A DNA stretch of 64,000 nucleotides, taken from contig NZ_JALJCJ010000002.1 of the NCBI RefSeq assembly GCF_022899935.1, positions 310,001 through 374,000 of the forward strand, given 5' to 3'. The translations under genes and the position numbers were made by a program. The stretch is from Shinella curvata. GTDB taxonomy: Bacteria > Pseudomonadota > Alphaproteobacteria > Rhizobiales > Rhizobiaceae. This document shows positions 34,350 through 44,779 of the stretch, piece by piece (the stretch's first letter is position 1; every line of letters starts with the position of its first letter). The notes below the pieces were generated by a model that worked only from the letters and a program-made list of their open reading frames with translations, was not told where the DNA came from and searched no databases.

Positions 34350-35255
34350 ATGAAGCGCGGACGGTTGCCTTTGACGGCATTGCGGAGTTTCGAGGTGGCG
34401 GGGCGGCTTGGCAGCTTCACGCTGGCGGCCGACGAGCTTGCGGTCTCGCAAGCTGCCGTCAGCCGGCAGGTGAAGGAGCTAGAGGCCGAGCTTGGCAAGC
34501 CGCTCTTCGAACGACGCCACCGGTCCGTTCGCCTCACGTCGTCAGGCCATGCGCTGCTTGGCGTGCTCTCGCGCAGCTTCGACGCGATGGATGCGAGCCT
34601 GTCGGAAATCCGTGGCCGGCGCGGCGGCGGTCTGCTGGAAATCAGCGCCGAACCGTCCTTTGCCGCCGGTTGGCTCGTCTCGCATCTCGATGATTTCCGC
34701 GCCTGTTATCCCGAGGTGGATGTGGCGGTCGATTCCGACATGCGGCTCATCGAATTCCGCACCCACGAGGCGGAGATCGCCATTCGCCACGGCATGGACG
34801 CCAAAGCCTGGCCGCGCACGGAGGTCGATCACCTGACGGACGTGGACATGGTGGCGGTCATCGCACCCGGCCTGCTGGCGAACAGCCCGCCGCTTGAAAC
34901 GCCCGCCGATCTTCTGGCGCATACCCTGCTGCACGAGGAAACCCGCAGCGTCTGGGAGCGCTGGTTCACCGCCGCCGGCCTGCCGGCAGTGCCGCTCGGC
35001 CGCGCTCAAATCTTCGCTGAGGGAAATCTGGTGCTGCAGGCGGTGCTGCGCGGCCACGGCGTCGCGCTGGTCGATCGTTTCCTGGCCGCCGAGGACATCG
35101 CCGCCGGTCGCCTCGTCCAGCCCTTCGATCTCTCGATCCGCCACGGCGCCTATTGGCTGGTGGCGCGCAGCTTCAAACGCCTTTCGCCGGAAGCGCAGGC
35201 TTTCAGGCTGTGGCTTTTGAAGCGTCTCGATGCGCGCGCAGGGGGCGGCCCTTAG
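34350..35255 (+). CDS. LysR-family transcriptional regulator (GcvA-like)
   Basis: A 301-aa LysR regulator. The winged helix is ALRSFEVAGRLGSFTLAADE, then LAVSQAAVSRQVKELEAELG (about residues 29-48). The effector domain starts near 90 (GGLLEISAEPSFAAGWLVSH) and has the GcvA-type ending GRLVQPFDLSIRHGAYWLVA. Targets are unknown; LysR regulators usually control a divergent gene, and the only divergent one here is a 77-aa hypothetical. The last 4 nt overlap the convergent tldD stop. Length and spacing are normal. Confidence 0.92.
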   Translation: MKRGRLPLTALRSFEVAGRLGSFTLAADELAVSQAAVSRQVKELEAELGKPLFERRHRSVRLTSSGHALLGVLSRSFDAMDASLSEIRGRRGGGLLEISAEPSFAAGWLVSHLDDFRACYPEVDVAVDSDMRLIEFRTHEAEIAIRHGMDAKAWPRTEVDHLTDVDMVAVIAPGLLANSPPLETPADLLAHTLLHEETRSVWERWFTAAGLPAVPLGRAQIFAEGNLVLQAVLRGHGVALVDRFLAAEDIAAGRLVQPFDLSIRHGAYWLVARSFKRLSPEAQAFRLWLLKRLDARAGGGP

Positions 35256-36667
35256 GTTTTGGTGCCACCAACCGTGATCTGGTCCATGCGCAGATGCGGC
35301 TGGCCGACGCCGACCGGCACCCATTGGCCGGCCTTGCCGCAATTGCCGATGCCGGTGTCGAGCTTGGTGTCGTTGCCGACCATCGAGACGCGGCGCATGG
35401 CGTCCGGGCCGTTGCCGATCAGCATGGCGCCCTTGACGGGGGCCGTCACCTTGCCGTTCTCGATGAGATAGGCTTCCGTGCAGCCGAAGACGAATTTGCC
35501 GGAGGTGATATCCACCTGCCCGCCACCGAAGGAGACGGCGTAGATGCCGTTCTTGACGGAGGCGATGATCTCGTCCGGCGTCTTGTCGCCCGAGAGCATG
35601 TAGGTGTTGGTCATGCGCGGCATCGGGCGGTAGGCATAGCCCTGGCGGCGGCCATTGCCGGTCGCCTTCATGCCCATCAGCCGGGCATTCTGCCGGTCCT
35701 GCATATAGCCGACCAGTTTGCCGTCCTCGATCAGCACATTATAGGCCGAGGGCGTGCCTTCGTCATCGACGGTGATCGAGCCGCGGCGGTTGTCGATCGT
35801 GCCGTCATCGACGACGGTGACGCCCTTGGCCGCCACCTGCTCGCCCATCAGCCCGGCAAAGGCCGAGGTCTTCTTGCGGTTGAAATCGCCTTCGAGACCG
35901 TGGCCGACGGCCTCGTGCAGCATGACGCCCGGCCAGCCGTTGGAGAGCACGATATCCATCGTGCCCGCCGGCGCTTCGATCGCTTCGAGGTTTACAAGCG
36001 CCTGACGCAGCGCCTCGTCGGCGCCGGCATGCCAGCTTTCCTCGGTGAGGAAGGCATCGAAGGTCGTGCGTCCGCCAATGCCGTAGCTGCCGGTCTCCTG
36101 CCGGTCGCCCTGGCCGACGACGACGGAAATGTTGATGCGGGTCATCGGCCTGATATCGGTGACGCGGTGGCCATCGGCGCGCAGGATGTTGACGACCTGC
36201 CAGCTGGCTGCAACCGACGCCGTGACCTGCCGCACCTTCGGGTCCTTGGCGCGCAGATAGGCGTCGATCTCGGTCAAGAGCGCCACTTTGGCTTCAAAGG
36301 TCGGCGAACCGATCGGATTGTCCGGGCTGTAGAGCTGGCGGTTGGTGCCCTGGGGGGCTGCGGCATAGGTGCCGGAATAGCCGCGCGTCACGGCGCCGGC
36401 CGAATCGGCCGCGCGCTTCAGTGCAGACAGCGTCATCTCGCCGGAATGCGCATAGCCGACGGCTTCACCCGCGACGGTCCGCAGGCCAAAACCCTGGTCG
36501 GTGTTGAAGCTGCCGCCCTTGAGGCGGCCATTGTCGAAGGACAGCGATTCCGCCTGCGCATGTTCGAGAAACAGCTCGCCGTCGTCAGCGCTCTTCAAGG
36601 TTTCCCGAAGCACCGCCTGCACGGATGCCTCGTCGGCATCGAAAAGGGAGAGGAGGTCGGTGTTCAT
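35252..36667 (-). CDS. tldD: Metalloprotease TldD
   Basis: A 471-aa TldD of the TldD/PmbA family. The zinc motif HEAVGHGLEGD (HExxxH, about residue 246) is intact, with GSITVDDEGTPSAYNVLIED and MTRINISVVVGQGDRQETGS as further signatures. TldD and TldE form a heterodimeric protease that processes peptides such as modified leader peptides and supports CcdA antitoxin turnover in E. coli; tldE is not in this window. The ATG at 36667 follows GCGGAGCCTGCC; an ATG at 36685 would add six residues. Confidence 0.95.
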   Translation of the reverse strand: MNTDLLSLFDADEASVQAVLRETLKSADDGELFLEHAQAESLSFDNGRLKGGSFNTDQGFGLRTVAGEAVGYAHSGEMTLSALKRAADSAGAVTRGYSGTYAAAPQGTNRQLYSPDNPIGSPTFEAKVALLTEIDAYLRAKDPKVRQVTASVAASWQVVNILRADGHRVTDIRPMTRINISVVVGQGDRQETGSYGIGGRTTFDAFLTEESWHAGADEALRQALVNLEAIEAPAGTMDIVLSNGWPGVMLHEAVGHGLEGDFNRKKTSAFAGLMGEQVAAKGVTVVDDGTIDNRRGSITVDDEGTPSAYNVLIEDGKLVGYMQDRQNARLMGMKATGNGRRQGYAYRPMPRMTNTYMLSGDKTPDEIIASVKNGIYAVSFGGGQVDITSGKFVFGCTEAYLIENGKVTAPVKGAMLIGNGPDAMRRVSMVGNDTKLDTGIGNCGKAGQWVPVGVGQPHLRMDQITVGGTKT

Positions 36668-36746
36668 GGCAGGCTCCGCGAGCATTGAAAGACCGGGCTC
36701 ATGTAGGTCCCCCGGCGGCGGGCGGCAAGCCCGCCGGGCGCCAGGC

Positions 36747-37277
36747 TTACGGCAGCGCGTCGTAGCCTTCGCCGAAACCCTTGAGGTCGACGGGGATGCC
36801 GATGCCTTCTTCCGGCGACTGGAAGACGATGAAGGTGGCCGTCGCGCCAGAGCGGAAGGTCTTCAAAAGCTCGTCCTCGAGCACGACTTCGGCATAGCAG
36901 CCATCGGCGAAGCAGCGCACGAAATAGGCGCGGCCGATATCCTTGCCGTCGACATTGAGGCCGAGCCCATTGGGCAGCAGCACGCCGAGCGGTGCGAGCA
37001 CACGCAGAATCTTGGCCTTGCGGTCGGCGGTCTTCAGCACGACGACGGAGAGGCCGAGTTCCGGACGGTCTTCGGCCAGCACGTTCTGCATCAGCGCGCA
37101 TTGTTCGCCCGAGGCGCCGGCCGGCTGGTCGCAGACGATGGACCAGGCGCCATGGTTCGATTTCACGGTGCCGGGCTGCTGGGCCGCTGCAAGCGACGGA
37201 AGCGCCATGGTGCCGAGCGAGAAGACGGCAAGGCCGAATGCCGCCCGGGACAGCCGGGAAAGGGAAGCAAAACCCAT
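36747..37277 (-). CDS. Invasion-associated locus B (IalB) family protein
   Basis: A 176-aa exported protein. The signal peptide ends near residue 32 (LPSLAAAQQ). The mature domain has the IalB features HGAWSIVCDQPAGASGEQCA (two Cys), LRVLAPLGVLLPNGLGLNVD and FVRCFADGCYAEVVLED (two more Cys), giving a likely pair of disulfides. The family is named after a Bartonella invasion factor but is common in free-living Rhizobiales, where its role is unknown. Monocistronic; the terminator at 37338-37392 isolates it from the upstream operon. Confidence 0.9.
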   Translation of the reverse strand: MGFASLSRLSRAAFGLAVFSLGTMALPSLAAAQQPGTVKSNHGAWSIVCDQPAGASGEQCALMQNVLAEDRPELGLSVVVLKTADRKAKILRVLAPLGVLLPNGLGLNVDGKDIGRAYFVRCFADGCYAEVVLEDELLKTFRSGATATFIVFQSPEEGIGIPVDLKGFGEGYDALP

Positions 37278-37329
37278 GAAAACCTCGGAATCTCGAATCA
37301 GTCGGGGTATCTTTGAAGGGACGGCGGAG

Positions 37330-37392
37330 AAATGAAAAGCCCCGAGCGCTCCTTTCCGATTGATTGAAGGCGGAAATTGGACGCTCGGGGCT
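37330..37392 (-). terminator. Rho-independent-like terminator, minus strand
   Basis: AGCCCCGAGCG (37338-37348) pairs with CGCTCGGGGCT (37382-37392) in an 11-bp GC-rich stem with a 33-nt loop. On the minus strand the stem runs into TTTTCATTT. It ends the TetR-DUF6151-DUF6958 operon before ialB. Confidence 0.7.
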
Positions 37393-37423
37393 GCACTTTA
37401 TAATAAGGCGCGGTTAACGCGTC

Positions 37424-37723
37424 TCAGGCTGCGGGTCGGTAGAGCCGCACGGGACTGTTCGGCGCCCGCCGGATGACGCCCTTCGCTTCGAGGTCGAGTT
37501 GCACGGCCTTCAGCCACCAGCCAGCCTTGTCGCCGCCGGGAAACAGCTCTTCCGAGAGATGCGGCAGAAGCGCGTCGCGCGCGGCGGGTACGGTCAAGCC
37601 GGGAGCGTCCCCCGGCAGGATGGTCAGAAGGGCCGCCCGCATCGCCTCGTATTTCGCGCGGTCGGCGCGATAGGTCTTGCCGGGTCGAAGCACGTTTTCG
37701 ATGGATATCTTTTCGCTAGGCAT
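37424..37723 (-). CDS. DUF6958 family protein
   Basis: A 99-aa protein beginning IENVLRPGKTYRADRAKYEA, with GLTVPAARDALLPHLSEELF and AGWWLKAVQLDLEAKGVI, a pattern I associate with the DUF6958 family. A winged-helix-like fold seems possible, but no activity is known. Its start overlaps the DUF6151 gene by 8 nt, so the two are coupled, and it is the last gene of the TetR operon. The family name is from memory of sequence pattern. Confidence 0.7.
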   Translation of the reverse strand: MPSEKISIENVLRPGKTYRADRAKYEAMRAALLTILPGDAPGLTVPAARDALLPHLSEELFPGGDKAGWWLKAVQLDLEAKGVIRRAPNSPVRLYRPAA

Positions 37724-38252
37724 CGATTACTCCTCTCACATCGATCTTGGGGGTGCGGAAACCCATCGCGATCCAGGCTTTCAACAGCTTGGCGTAGAAC
37801 GCCAGGTGATGGGTCTTCAGGTTGAGAATGTCGGCGGGAAGGGCGGAGGCGTCCTTGAGGTCGCCGACCATGGTGCGCAGTTCCGGCTTCGGCCGGGTCT
37901 CGACGGGCCAGAGATGCAGATAGACGCTCAGCCAGTGTGCGCCCTTCATCTCGAGGAAAGCCGGCGTGTTGCAGCAGGTCGCGACGATGCGGCGCGAGCC
38001 GGCATCGACGGTAAGGCGAAATTCCCGGAGGTTTTCCGCACCGGACAGGATCCTGATGCGATCCTTGCGGTATTCCGCACTCGGTGTCGCCTGGTAGGGC
38101 GTCAGCATGGGCCTTGCGCCGGGCAGGCGTTCGAGACGGGCGGCAGCCGCCCGGCAGCTGTTGCACAGGCATTCCGAAACGAGGATCGGTTCGCCCGTCA
38201 CCTCGAAATGCGTTTTGCCGCATCGGCATCCGATGATCGTGGTCTTCGTCAT
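37716..38252 (-). CDS. DUF6151 (GFA-like) family protein
   Basis: A 178-aa protein of the GFA-like fold: GCRCGKTHFEVTGEP, then SECLCNSCRAAAARLERL and a later VATCCNTPAFLEM. The CxC-x(n)-CxxC arrangement suggests a zinc site of the GFA/CENP-V kind, but the rest differs from the GFA protein at 14463-14858. Function unknown. It overlaps tetR by 4 nt (ATGA) and the DUF6958 gene by 8 nt, so all three are translationally coupled and are probably the regulated targets of the TetR repressor. Confidence 0.78.
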   Translation of the reverse strand: MTKTTIIGCRCGKTHFEVTGEPILVSECLCNSCRAAAARLERLPGARPMLTPYQATPSAEYRKDRIRILSGAENLREFRLTVDAGSRRIVATCCNTPAFLEMKGAHWLSVYLHLWPVETRPKPELRTMVGDLKDASALPADILNLKTHHLAFYAKLLKAWIAMGFRTPKIDVRGVIDA

Positions 38253-38884
38253 GCTGCATGCTCCCTGGTTAAGTGAAACAGGTGCCGGATGTATCGATCG
38301 AGATGGTCGAGGCTTTCGCGGGCCATCGCCGGGTCGTTAGCGGCCTTGGCGAGCACGAAGGCGCCCTGGATGACGGTCTGCGTGTGGCGCGCAAGGCTCT
38401 CGGCCGTCCAGTCGGCATCGATGCCGCGTGCCTGCCGGGCAGCCTCGATATCTGCCTCAAGCGTCGCTGCATGGCCGAACATGCTGCGCGCGCAGGCATC
38501 GCGAATGTCGGGCGCGCTGGCATAGACCTCCTGCGCCAGCGTGCCGACGAGGCAGGTGAATTCGGCGATCTCGCCAGCAATGATCGCCTTGCGGAACGCG
38601 ACATAGGCGAGCACGCGGTCGAGCGGATTGGTTGGCCCGTGATAGGGCGCAGCCTCGAAGAAGGCGCTGGTCGTCTCCGCCCAGAAATCCGCCGCGGCGA
38701 CGCCGAGCGCCTCCTTGCTGGAAAAGTGGTGGAAGAAGGCCCCCTTCGTGACATTCGCCGCCTTGCAGAGATCATCGACGCTGGTGCCGGCGAAGCCCTT
38801 GGCGCGAATAAGGTCGCGGGCGGCTTCGAGAAGCCGGGTGCGGGCATTGCCCCGTTCTGGCGCGTGTTTGGTCGGTCTGGGCAT
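38249..38884 (-). CDS. TetR/AcrR-family transcriptional regulator
   Basis: A 211-aa TetR repressor. The HTH region is ARTRLLEAARDLIRAKGFAG, then TSVDDLCKAANVTKGAFFHH (about residues 34-53). The C-terminal ligand domain resembles the TetR_C type (PYHGPTNPLDRVLAYVAFRK). The ligand is unknown. The ATG at 38884 sits 14 nt downstream (minus strand) of a perfect CATAC-N5-GTATG dyad, so autorepression of tetR and the two overlapping genes is likely. An ATG at 38896 would place the start inside the promoter zone. Confidence 0.92.
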   Translation of the reverse strand: MPRPTKHAPERGNARTRLLEAARDLIRAKGFAGTSVDDLCKAANVTKGAFFHHFSSKEALGVAAADFWAETTSAFFEAAPYHGPTNPLDRVLAYVAFRKAIIAGEIAEFTCLVGTLAQEVYASAPDIRDACARSMFGHAATLEADIEAARQARGIDADWTAESLARHTQTVIQGAFVLAKAANDPAMARESLDHLDRYIRHLFHLTREHAA

Positions 38885-38898
38885 GTAAAAAAACACAC

Positions 38899-38913
38899 CA
38901 TACGGTCGGTATG
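38899..38913. promoter_or_regulatory. TetR operator dyad
   Basis: CATAC-GGTCG-GTATG, a perfect 5-bp inverted repeat, located 14 nt before the tetR start codon. Dyads of this form (ATACCGACCGTAT) are common operators of TetR/AcrR regulators. Confidence 0.7.
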
Positions 38914-39271
38914 TGTCAAGCGAAGCAAATTTCGGCCAGGAGACTGGTGTCGGCAGCCTTTTAAAAAGGGCGGTTGCGGTATTGGTGGTGCAGCGAGGGG
39001 AGGGGTGCCGACACGATTGGACAGATCGCGCGCCAAAATGTGGTTTGGCCAGCGCAAAATGAGTCGCGGTGGCGGGGTACCGCGTGCGCCGACACGAGGG
39101 TCGCGGTGGCCAAACCTTTCATGCTATAGGGAATTGTGTGGAAACTGTGGGGATCGGCGGGAGGCTTTTGCTTTTGCGCAAAAATGCCGCACAGACGCAG
39201 CCCCATGGCTGTTGCGGCGAGCATGAAACTGTGGTTTTAAGCACTCAGTATAGCAGGGATTCTGCGCGTCT

Positions 39272-39289
39272 GTTTGATCCCAATCAAAC
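39272..39289. promoter_or_regulatory. FNR/FixK-type box upstream of ctaC
   Basis: GTTTGAT-CCCA-ATCAAAC contains TTGAT-N4-ATCAA (39274-39287), a perfect match to the FNR/FixK/FnrN consensus. Its centre is about 27 nt before the GTG start of ctaC, so it cannot be a -41.5 activator site for a transcript that includes the ribosome-binding site; a repressor role at low oxygen is more likely. Confidence 0.7.
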
Positions 39290-39307
39290 GCCTTGGGGAG
39301 ATACGTT

Positions 39308-40192
39308 GTGAAAAACAAAGCTTTTGCAGTTCTGGCCGCCATCGGCTGTCTGCTCTTTGCTTCGACCGCTTTCGCTGATCAGCCGTTTCCGTGGCAGAAG
39401 GGCCTTCAGCCCGCCGCCACCTCGATCATGGAAGAAATTCGCTGGTTCGAGCAGTACACACTCTGGTTCATCGTCCCGGTCACGCTGTTCGTTCTCGTCC
39501 TGCTTATCATCGTCGTCGTGAAGTTCCGCGAAAGCGCGAATCCGGTCCCGTCGAAGACCAGCCACAACACGGCAATCGAGGTCGTCTGGACGCTCGGCCC
39601 GGTCATCATCCTGCTGTTCCTCGCGGTTCCCTCCTTCCAGCTTCTCACCAAGCAGCTCGCGCCGACGGAAGAGCCGGAGTTGACGATCAAGGCTACCGGT
39701 TTCCAGTGGTACTGGGGTTACGAGTATCAGGTTGCCGACAAGCCGGTTTCCTTCGACAGTCTCCTGCTTGCAGATGGCGACCGCGCCGCGGCCGGCAAGG
39801 AAGACAAGTCGATCTATCCGCGCCTTCTTACCGTCGACAACGAAGTCATCATTCCCGTTGGCAAGCATGTTCGTCTCCTCGTCACCGCTGCCGACGTAAT
39901 CCACGCTTTCGCGATGCCGTCCTTCGGCGTGAAGATCGACGCCATTCCGGGTCGCCTCAACGAGACCTGGTTCAAGGCCGACCGTGAAGGTCTGTTCTAC
40001 GGCCAGTGTTCCGAGCTCTGCGGCAAGGACCACGCGTATATGCCGATCGCCATCCGCGTCGTCTCGCAGGAGAAGTTCGATACCTGGCTTGCTGCCGCCG
40101 CGACGAATGTCGGCGAGGCAAACAAGGCCCTGATGGCGTCTGTCGACGGTGCGGTTAAGGCCGTAGACGTCGCCCAGAACGCCGCGCAGTAA
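39308..40192 (+). CDS. ctaC: Cytochrome c oxidase subunit II (aa3)
   Basis: A 294-aa CoxB/CtaC. Signal peptide (residues 1-22), two transmembrane helices (YTLWFIVPVTLFVLVLLIIV and VWTLGPVIILLFLAVPSFQL), then the periplasmic cupredoxin domain with the CuA motif GQCSELCGKDHAYMPI and the aromatic ramp GFQWYWGYEY. It takes electrons from cytochrome c. The start is the GTG at 39308, with GGGGAG at 39295-39300; the TTG upstream lies in the ribosome-binding site. It is the first gene of the ctaC-D-B-F-G-E run. Confidence 0.96.
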   Translation: MKNKAFAVLAAIGCLLFASTAFADQPFPWQKGLQPAATSIMEEIRWFEQYTLWFIVPVTLFVLVLLIIVVVKFRESANPVPSKTSHNTAIEVVWTLGPVIILLFLAVPSFQLLTKQLAPTEEPELTIKATGFQWYWGYEYQVADKPVSFDSLLLADGDRAAAGKEDKSIYPRLLTVDNEVIIPVGKHVRLLVTAADVIHAFAMPSFGVKIDAIPGRLNETWFKADREGLFYGQCSELCGKDHAYMPIAIRVVSQEKFDTWLAAAATNVGEANKALMASVDGAVKAVDVAQNAAQ

Positions 40193-40208
40193 TACCTAGG
40201 GAGTCTGA

Positions 40209-41879
<1,671 letters not shown>

Positions 41880-41973
41880 GATCTTCCGAGATTTGGGGCC
41901 GCCGGCAACGGCGGCCTCAGTACTGGAAAATACCGGCGGAGGCCGGACGGTTCGTTGGATAACCCGACGCTTA

Positions 41974-42082
41974 CCCCGCCCTCCGTCATCCTCGGGCTTG
42001 ACCCGAGGATCCACTCTCCACGGTACACCGGAGGGTGTGGCATGGATCCTCGGGTCAAGCCCGAGGATGACGGAGGGCGGGG
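41974..42082. repeat. Perfect 40-nt inverted repeat between ctaD and ctaB (RIME-like palindrome)
   Basis: Arms 41974-42013 and 42043-42082 are exact reverse complements over 40 nt, with a 29-nt loop. Each arm also holds its own small palindrome, CCTCGGG-CTTGA-CCCGAGG. The core matches the imperfect element at 10218-10306. In the ctaC-E transcript it would fold into a very stable hairpin without a T-run. It fills most of the 247-nt ctaD-ctaB gap. Confidence 0.9.
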
Positions 42083-42126
42083 CATGAGGCTTGCCCACTC
42101 TGACAACGGAACGATACGGAAAGAAC

Positions 42127-43071
42127 ATGGCGGTTATCGAGCATCACGAAACGGTTCCGGGCGGCGGCGAGGTCTACTTCTCCGAAGCGTCGCCGCGTGA
42201 TTTCTTCGAGCTCCTCAAGCCGCGCGTCATGTCGCTCGTCGTCTTCACGGCCTTTGCCGGCCTGGTCCTGGCGCCCGGCACGATCAACCCGTTCATCGGC
42301 GCCATCGCCATTCTCTGTATCGCCGTGGGCGCCGGAGCCTCCGGTGCCCTGAACATGTGGTATGACGCTGATATCGATGCGGTCATGACCCGCACCGCCA
42401 AGCGTCCCATCCCCTCGGGCCGTATCCGGCCGCAGGAAGCGCTCGCCTTCGGCCTGACGCTCTCGGCCTTCTCGGTCTGCATCCTCGGCCTTGCGGTCAA
42501 CTGGCTCTCGGCCGGCCTGCTTGCCTTCACCATCTTCTTCTACGCCGTCATCTACACGATGTGGCTCAAGCGCTCGACGCCGCAGAACATCGTCATCGGC
42601 GGTGCGGCCGGCGCTTTCCCGCCGATGATCGGCTGGGCCTGCGTGACGGGCGGCGTGTCCATCGAGAGCGTCGTGCTCTTCCTCATCACCTTCCTGTGGA
42701 CCCCGGCGCATTTCTGGGCGCTCGCGCTCTTCAAGATGCGCGACTACGAGGCCGTCGGCGTGCCGATGCTGCCGAACGTCTCGGGCGAAGCCACCACGAA
42801 GGTGCAGATCCTCATTTATGCGGTGCTGACCGCCGTCATCGCGGTCGTGCCGACCTGGCTCGGCTTTGCGAGCTTCGGTTACGGTCTCTTTGCCGCAGCG
42901 CTCGGCCTGGGCTTCGTGTGGTACTCCATCGGCGTGTTGCGCATGCCGGAAGGCGACAGTGCGATGGTGCCGGCCAAGAAGCTCTTCGCCTTCTCCATCG
43001 TCTATCTGTTCGCGGTCTTCTCCGGTCTGATGTTCGACCACCTGATCGCTTCCTTCGGATGGGTGTTTTAA
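42127..43071 (+). CDS. ctaB: Protoheme IX farnesyltransferase (heme O synthase)
   Basis: A 314-aa UbiA-type membrane prenyltransferase that adds a farnesyl group to heme B, giving heme O for cytochrome aa3. Nine hydrophobic segments; the signatures are [20 protein letters not shown] (near residue 32) and [20 protein letters not shown] with the Asp-rich motif DADID. The ATG at 42127 follows GGAAAG, 44 nt after the repeat. Its stop overlaps the coxF start by 1 nt (TAATG). Confidence 0.95.
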   Translation: MAVIEHHETVPGGGEVYFSEASPRDFFELLKPRVMSLVVFTAFAGLVLAPGTINPFIGAIAILCIAVGAGASGALNMWYDADIDAVMTRTAKRPIPSGRIRPQEALAFGLTLSAFSVCILGLAVNWLSAGLLAFTIFFYAVIYTMWLKRSTPQNIVIGGAAGAFPPMIGWACVTGGVSIESVVLFLITFLWTPAHFWALALFKMRDYEAVGVPMLPNVSGEATTKVQILIYAVLTAVIAVVPTWLGFASFGYGLFAAALGLGFVWYSIGVLRMPEGDSAMVPAKKLFAFSIVYLFAVFSGLMFDHLIASFGWVF

Positions 43072-43211
43072 TGGAAACCGTCAATCTCACTGAAAGCCAG
43101 AAGAAGGCCCGCCGCGGCCGCAACATCGCGCTCGGCGCGGTGCTTCTGGGGCTTGTCGTCGTGTTCTACATCGTGACGCTGATCAAGTTCGGCGGCGGAA
43201 TGGCGGGCTGA
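43071..43211 (+). CDS. coxF: CoxF small protein of the aa3 operon
   Basis: A 46-aa single-TM protein: a basic N-terminus ([17 protein letters not shown]), then [20 protein letters not shown], ending GGGMAG. It has the position and size of CoxF, a small protein encoded between ctaB and ctaG in many alphaproteobacteria; its role in oxidase assembly is not well defined. It starts in a TAATG overlap with ctaB and stops 2 nt before ctaG. Too short for standard gene calling, but position and TM segment support it. Confidence 0.85.
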   Translation: METVNLTESQKKARRGRNIALGAVLLGLVVVFYIVTLIKFGGGMAG

Positions 43212-43213
43212 CG

Positions 43214-43819
43214 ATGAGTGAACCCCGCAAGACCGAAAAAAGCAGCATGGGCAATGGCGCGGTCGTCGCCATGTGCTGTTCCTTCGTGATCGGCATGGGC
43301 GCGATGGCCTTTGCCGCCGTGCCGCTCTATGAGATGTTCTGCAAGGTCACCGGCTACGGCGGTACGACGCAGCGCGTCGAACAGGCTTCGGACGTCATTC
43401 TCGACAAGACGATCAAGGTGCGCTTCGACGCCAATGTCGGTCCGGGCCTGCCCTGGACCTTCGAGCCGGTCGAGCGCGAGGTCGAGCTGAAGATCGGCGA
43501 GACCGTCCAGATTCTTTACAAGGCGCGCAACAATGCGTCCAAGGCGACGACCGGCCAGGCGACGTTCAACGTCACGCCGCAGGCCGCAGGCGCCTATTTC
43601 AACAAGGTCCAGTGCTTCTGCTTCACCGAAACAACGCTGAAGCCCGGAGAGGAACTGGAAATGCCCGTCGTCTTCTTCGTCGATCCGGAGATCGTCAAGC
43701 CGGTCGAAACGAAGGGCATCCACACGATCACGCTGTCCTACACCTTCTTTCCGCATGAGGCGTCGAAGCCGGTGGCTTCGGCTGCGGACGTGAAGACGGA
43801 CGACGCGAACAAGCTTTGA
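43214..43819 (+). CDS. ctaG: Cytochrome c oxidase assembly protein CtaG (Cox11 type)
   Basis: A 201-aa Cox11-type copper chaperone that delivers copper to CuB of subunit I. It has one N-terminal transmembrane helix ([20 protein letters not shown]) followed by the periplasmic immunoglobulin-like domain. The copper motif CFCF lies in [18 protein letters not shown] (near residue 135), and [17 protein letters not shown] holds the conserved third Cys. It is 2 nt downstream of coxF and within the aa3 operon. Confidence 0.96.
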   Translation: MSEPRKTEKSSMGNGAVVAMCCSFVIGMGAMAFAAVPLYEMFCKVTGYGGTTQRVEQASDVILDKTIKVRFDANVGPGLPWTFEPVEREVELKIGETVQILYKARNNASKATTGQATFNVTPQAAGAYFNKVQCFCFTETTLKPGEELEMPVVFFVDPEIVKPVETKGIHTITLSYTFFPHEASKPVASAADVKTDDANKL

Positions 43820-43877
43820 AATTTATGCGTTTCCGGCTATGCCGGGAATGGAACGCGATACATTGGGGATACGTTAC

Positions 43878-44756
43878 ATGGCCGATGCGCACCAGAAGAA
43901 ACACGACTACCACATCATCGACCCCAGCCCGTGGCCGCTGCTTGCCTCCATCGGTGCTTTCGTGCTCGCCTTCGGCGGCATCGGCTACATGCGCTATCTC
44001 TCGGGCGGCGCCTTCCACCTGTTCGGTGTGAACCTCGCCAATCCCTGGATCTTCTACATCGGCCTCGTGATCACGCTCTACACGATGTACGCCTGGTGGG
44101 CGGACACGGTGAAGGAAGCGCATGAGGGTCACCACACCCGCGTCGTCTCGCTGCACCTGCGCTACGGCATGATCATGTTCATCGCGTCGGAAGTGATGTT
44201 CTTCGTCGCCTGGTTCTGGGCTTTCTTCGATGCCAGCCTCTTCCCGGGCGAAGCCATTCAGGCCGCTCGCGTCGAGCACACCGGTGGCGTCTGGCCGCCG
44301 AAGGGCATCGAGGTTCTCGATCCCTGGCATCTGCCGCTCTACAACACCGTCATCCTGCTGCTTTCGGGCACATGCGTGACCTGGGCGCACCATGCGCTGC
44401 TGCACAACGACCGCAAGGGCCTCATCAACGGCCTGACGCTGACTGTGCTGCTCGGCGTCCTGTTCTCCTTCGTGCAAGGCTACGAATACGCGCACGCCCC
44501 GTTCGCCTTCAAGGACTCGATCTACGGCGCGACCTTCTTCATGGCGACCGGTTTCCACGGCTTCCACGTTCTGGTCGGCACGATCTTCCTGATCGTCTGC
44601 CTGGTGCGCGCGCTGCGCGGCGACTTCACCCCCAAGCAGCACTTCGGCTTCGAGGCCGCTGCCTGGTACTGGCACTTCGTCGACGTCGTCTGGCTCTTCC
44701 TCTTCTTCTCCATCTACATCTGGGGTGGCTGGGGCGCGCCGATCGCGCACATGTAA
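43878..44756 (+). CDS. ctaE: Cytochrome c oxidase subunit III
   Basis: A 292-aa CoxC/CtaE with seven transmembrane helices; signatures include [38 protein letters not shown] and [20 protein letters not shown]. It stabilises the catalytic core and binds lipid. The ATG at 43878 follows GGGGATACGTTAC, and homologues start with the following [13 protein letters not shown]; the frame is open 13 codons upstream without support. The terminator at 44780-44810 ends the operon here. Confidence 0.96.
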   Translation: MADAHQKKHDYHIIDPSPWPLLASIGAFVLAFGGIGYMRYLSGGAFHLFGVNLANPWIFYIGLVITLYTMYAWWADTVKEAHEGHHTRVVSLHLRYGMIMFIASEVMFFVAWFWAFFDASLFPGEAIQAARVEHTGGVWPPKGIEVLDPWHLPLYNTVILLLSGTCVTWAHHALLHNDRKGLINGLTLTVLLGVLFSFVQGYEYAHAPFAFKDSIYGATFFMATGFHGFHVLVGTIFLIVCLVRALRGDFTPKQHFGFEAAAWYWHFVDVVWLFLFFSIYIWGGWGAPIAHM

Positions 44757-44779
44757 GCCCAGACGGCAAAACTGTTTCG

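Larger units (their letters stand above)
38885..39307. other. Gene-poor stretch between tetR and ctaC
   Basis: About 420 nt without a convincing gene. It holds the tetR operator at its left end and the ctaC promoter zone with a perfect FNR/FixK box at its right end. The short frames inside lack ribosome-binding sites or overlap ctaC. A possible -10 element, TATAGC, lies at 39249-39254. Nothing else is recognisable. Confidence 0.5.

Noticed and set aside
39069-39311. An 80-codon frame upstream of ctaC
   Set aside because: It spans the FNR/FixK box and overlaps the ctaC start; no domain.
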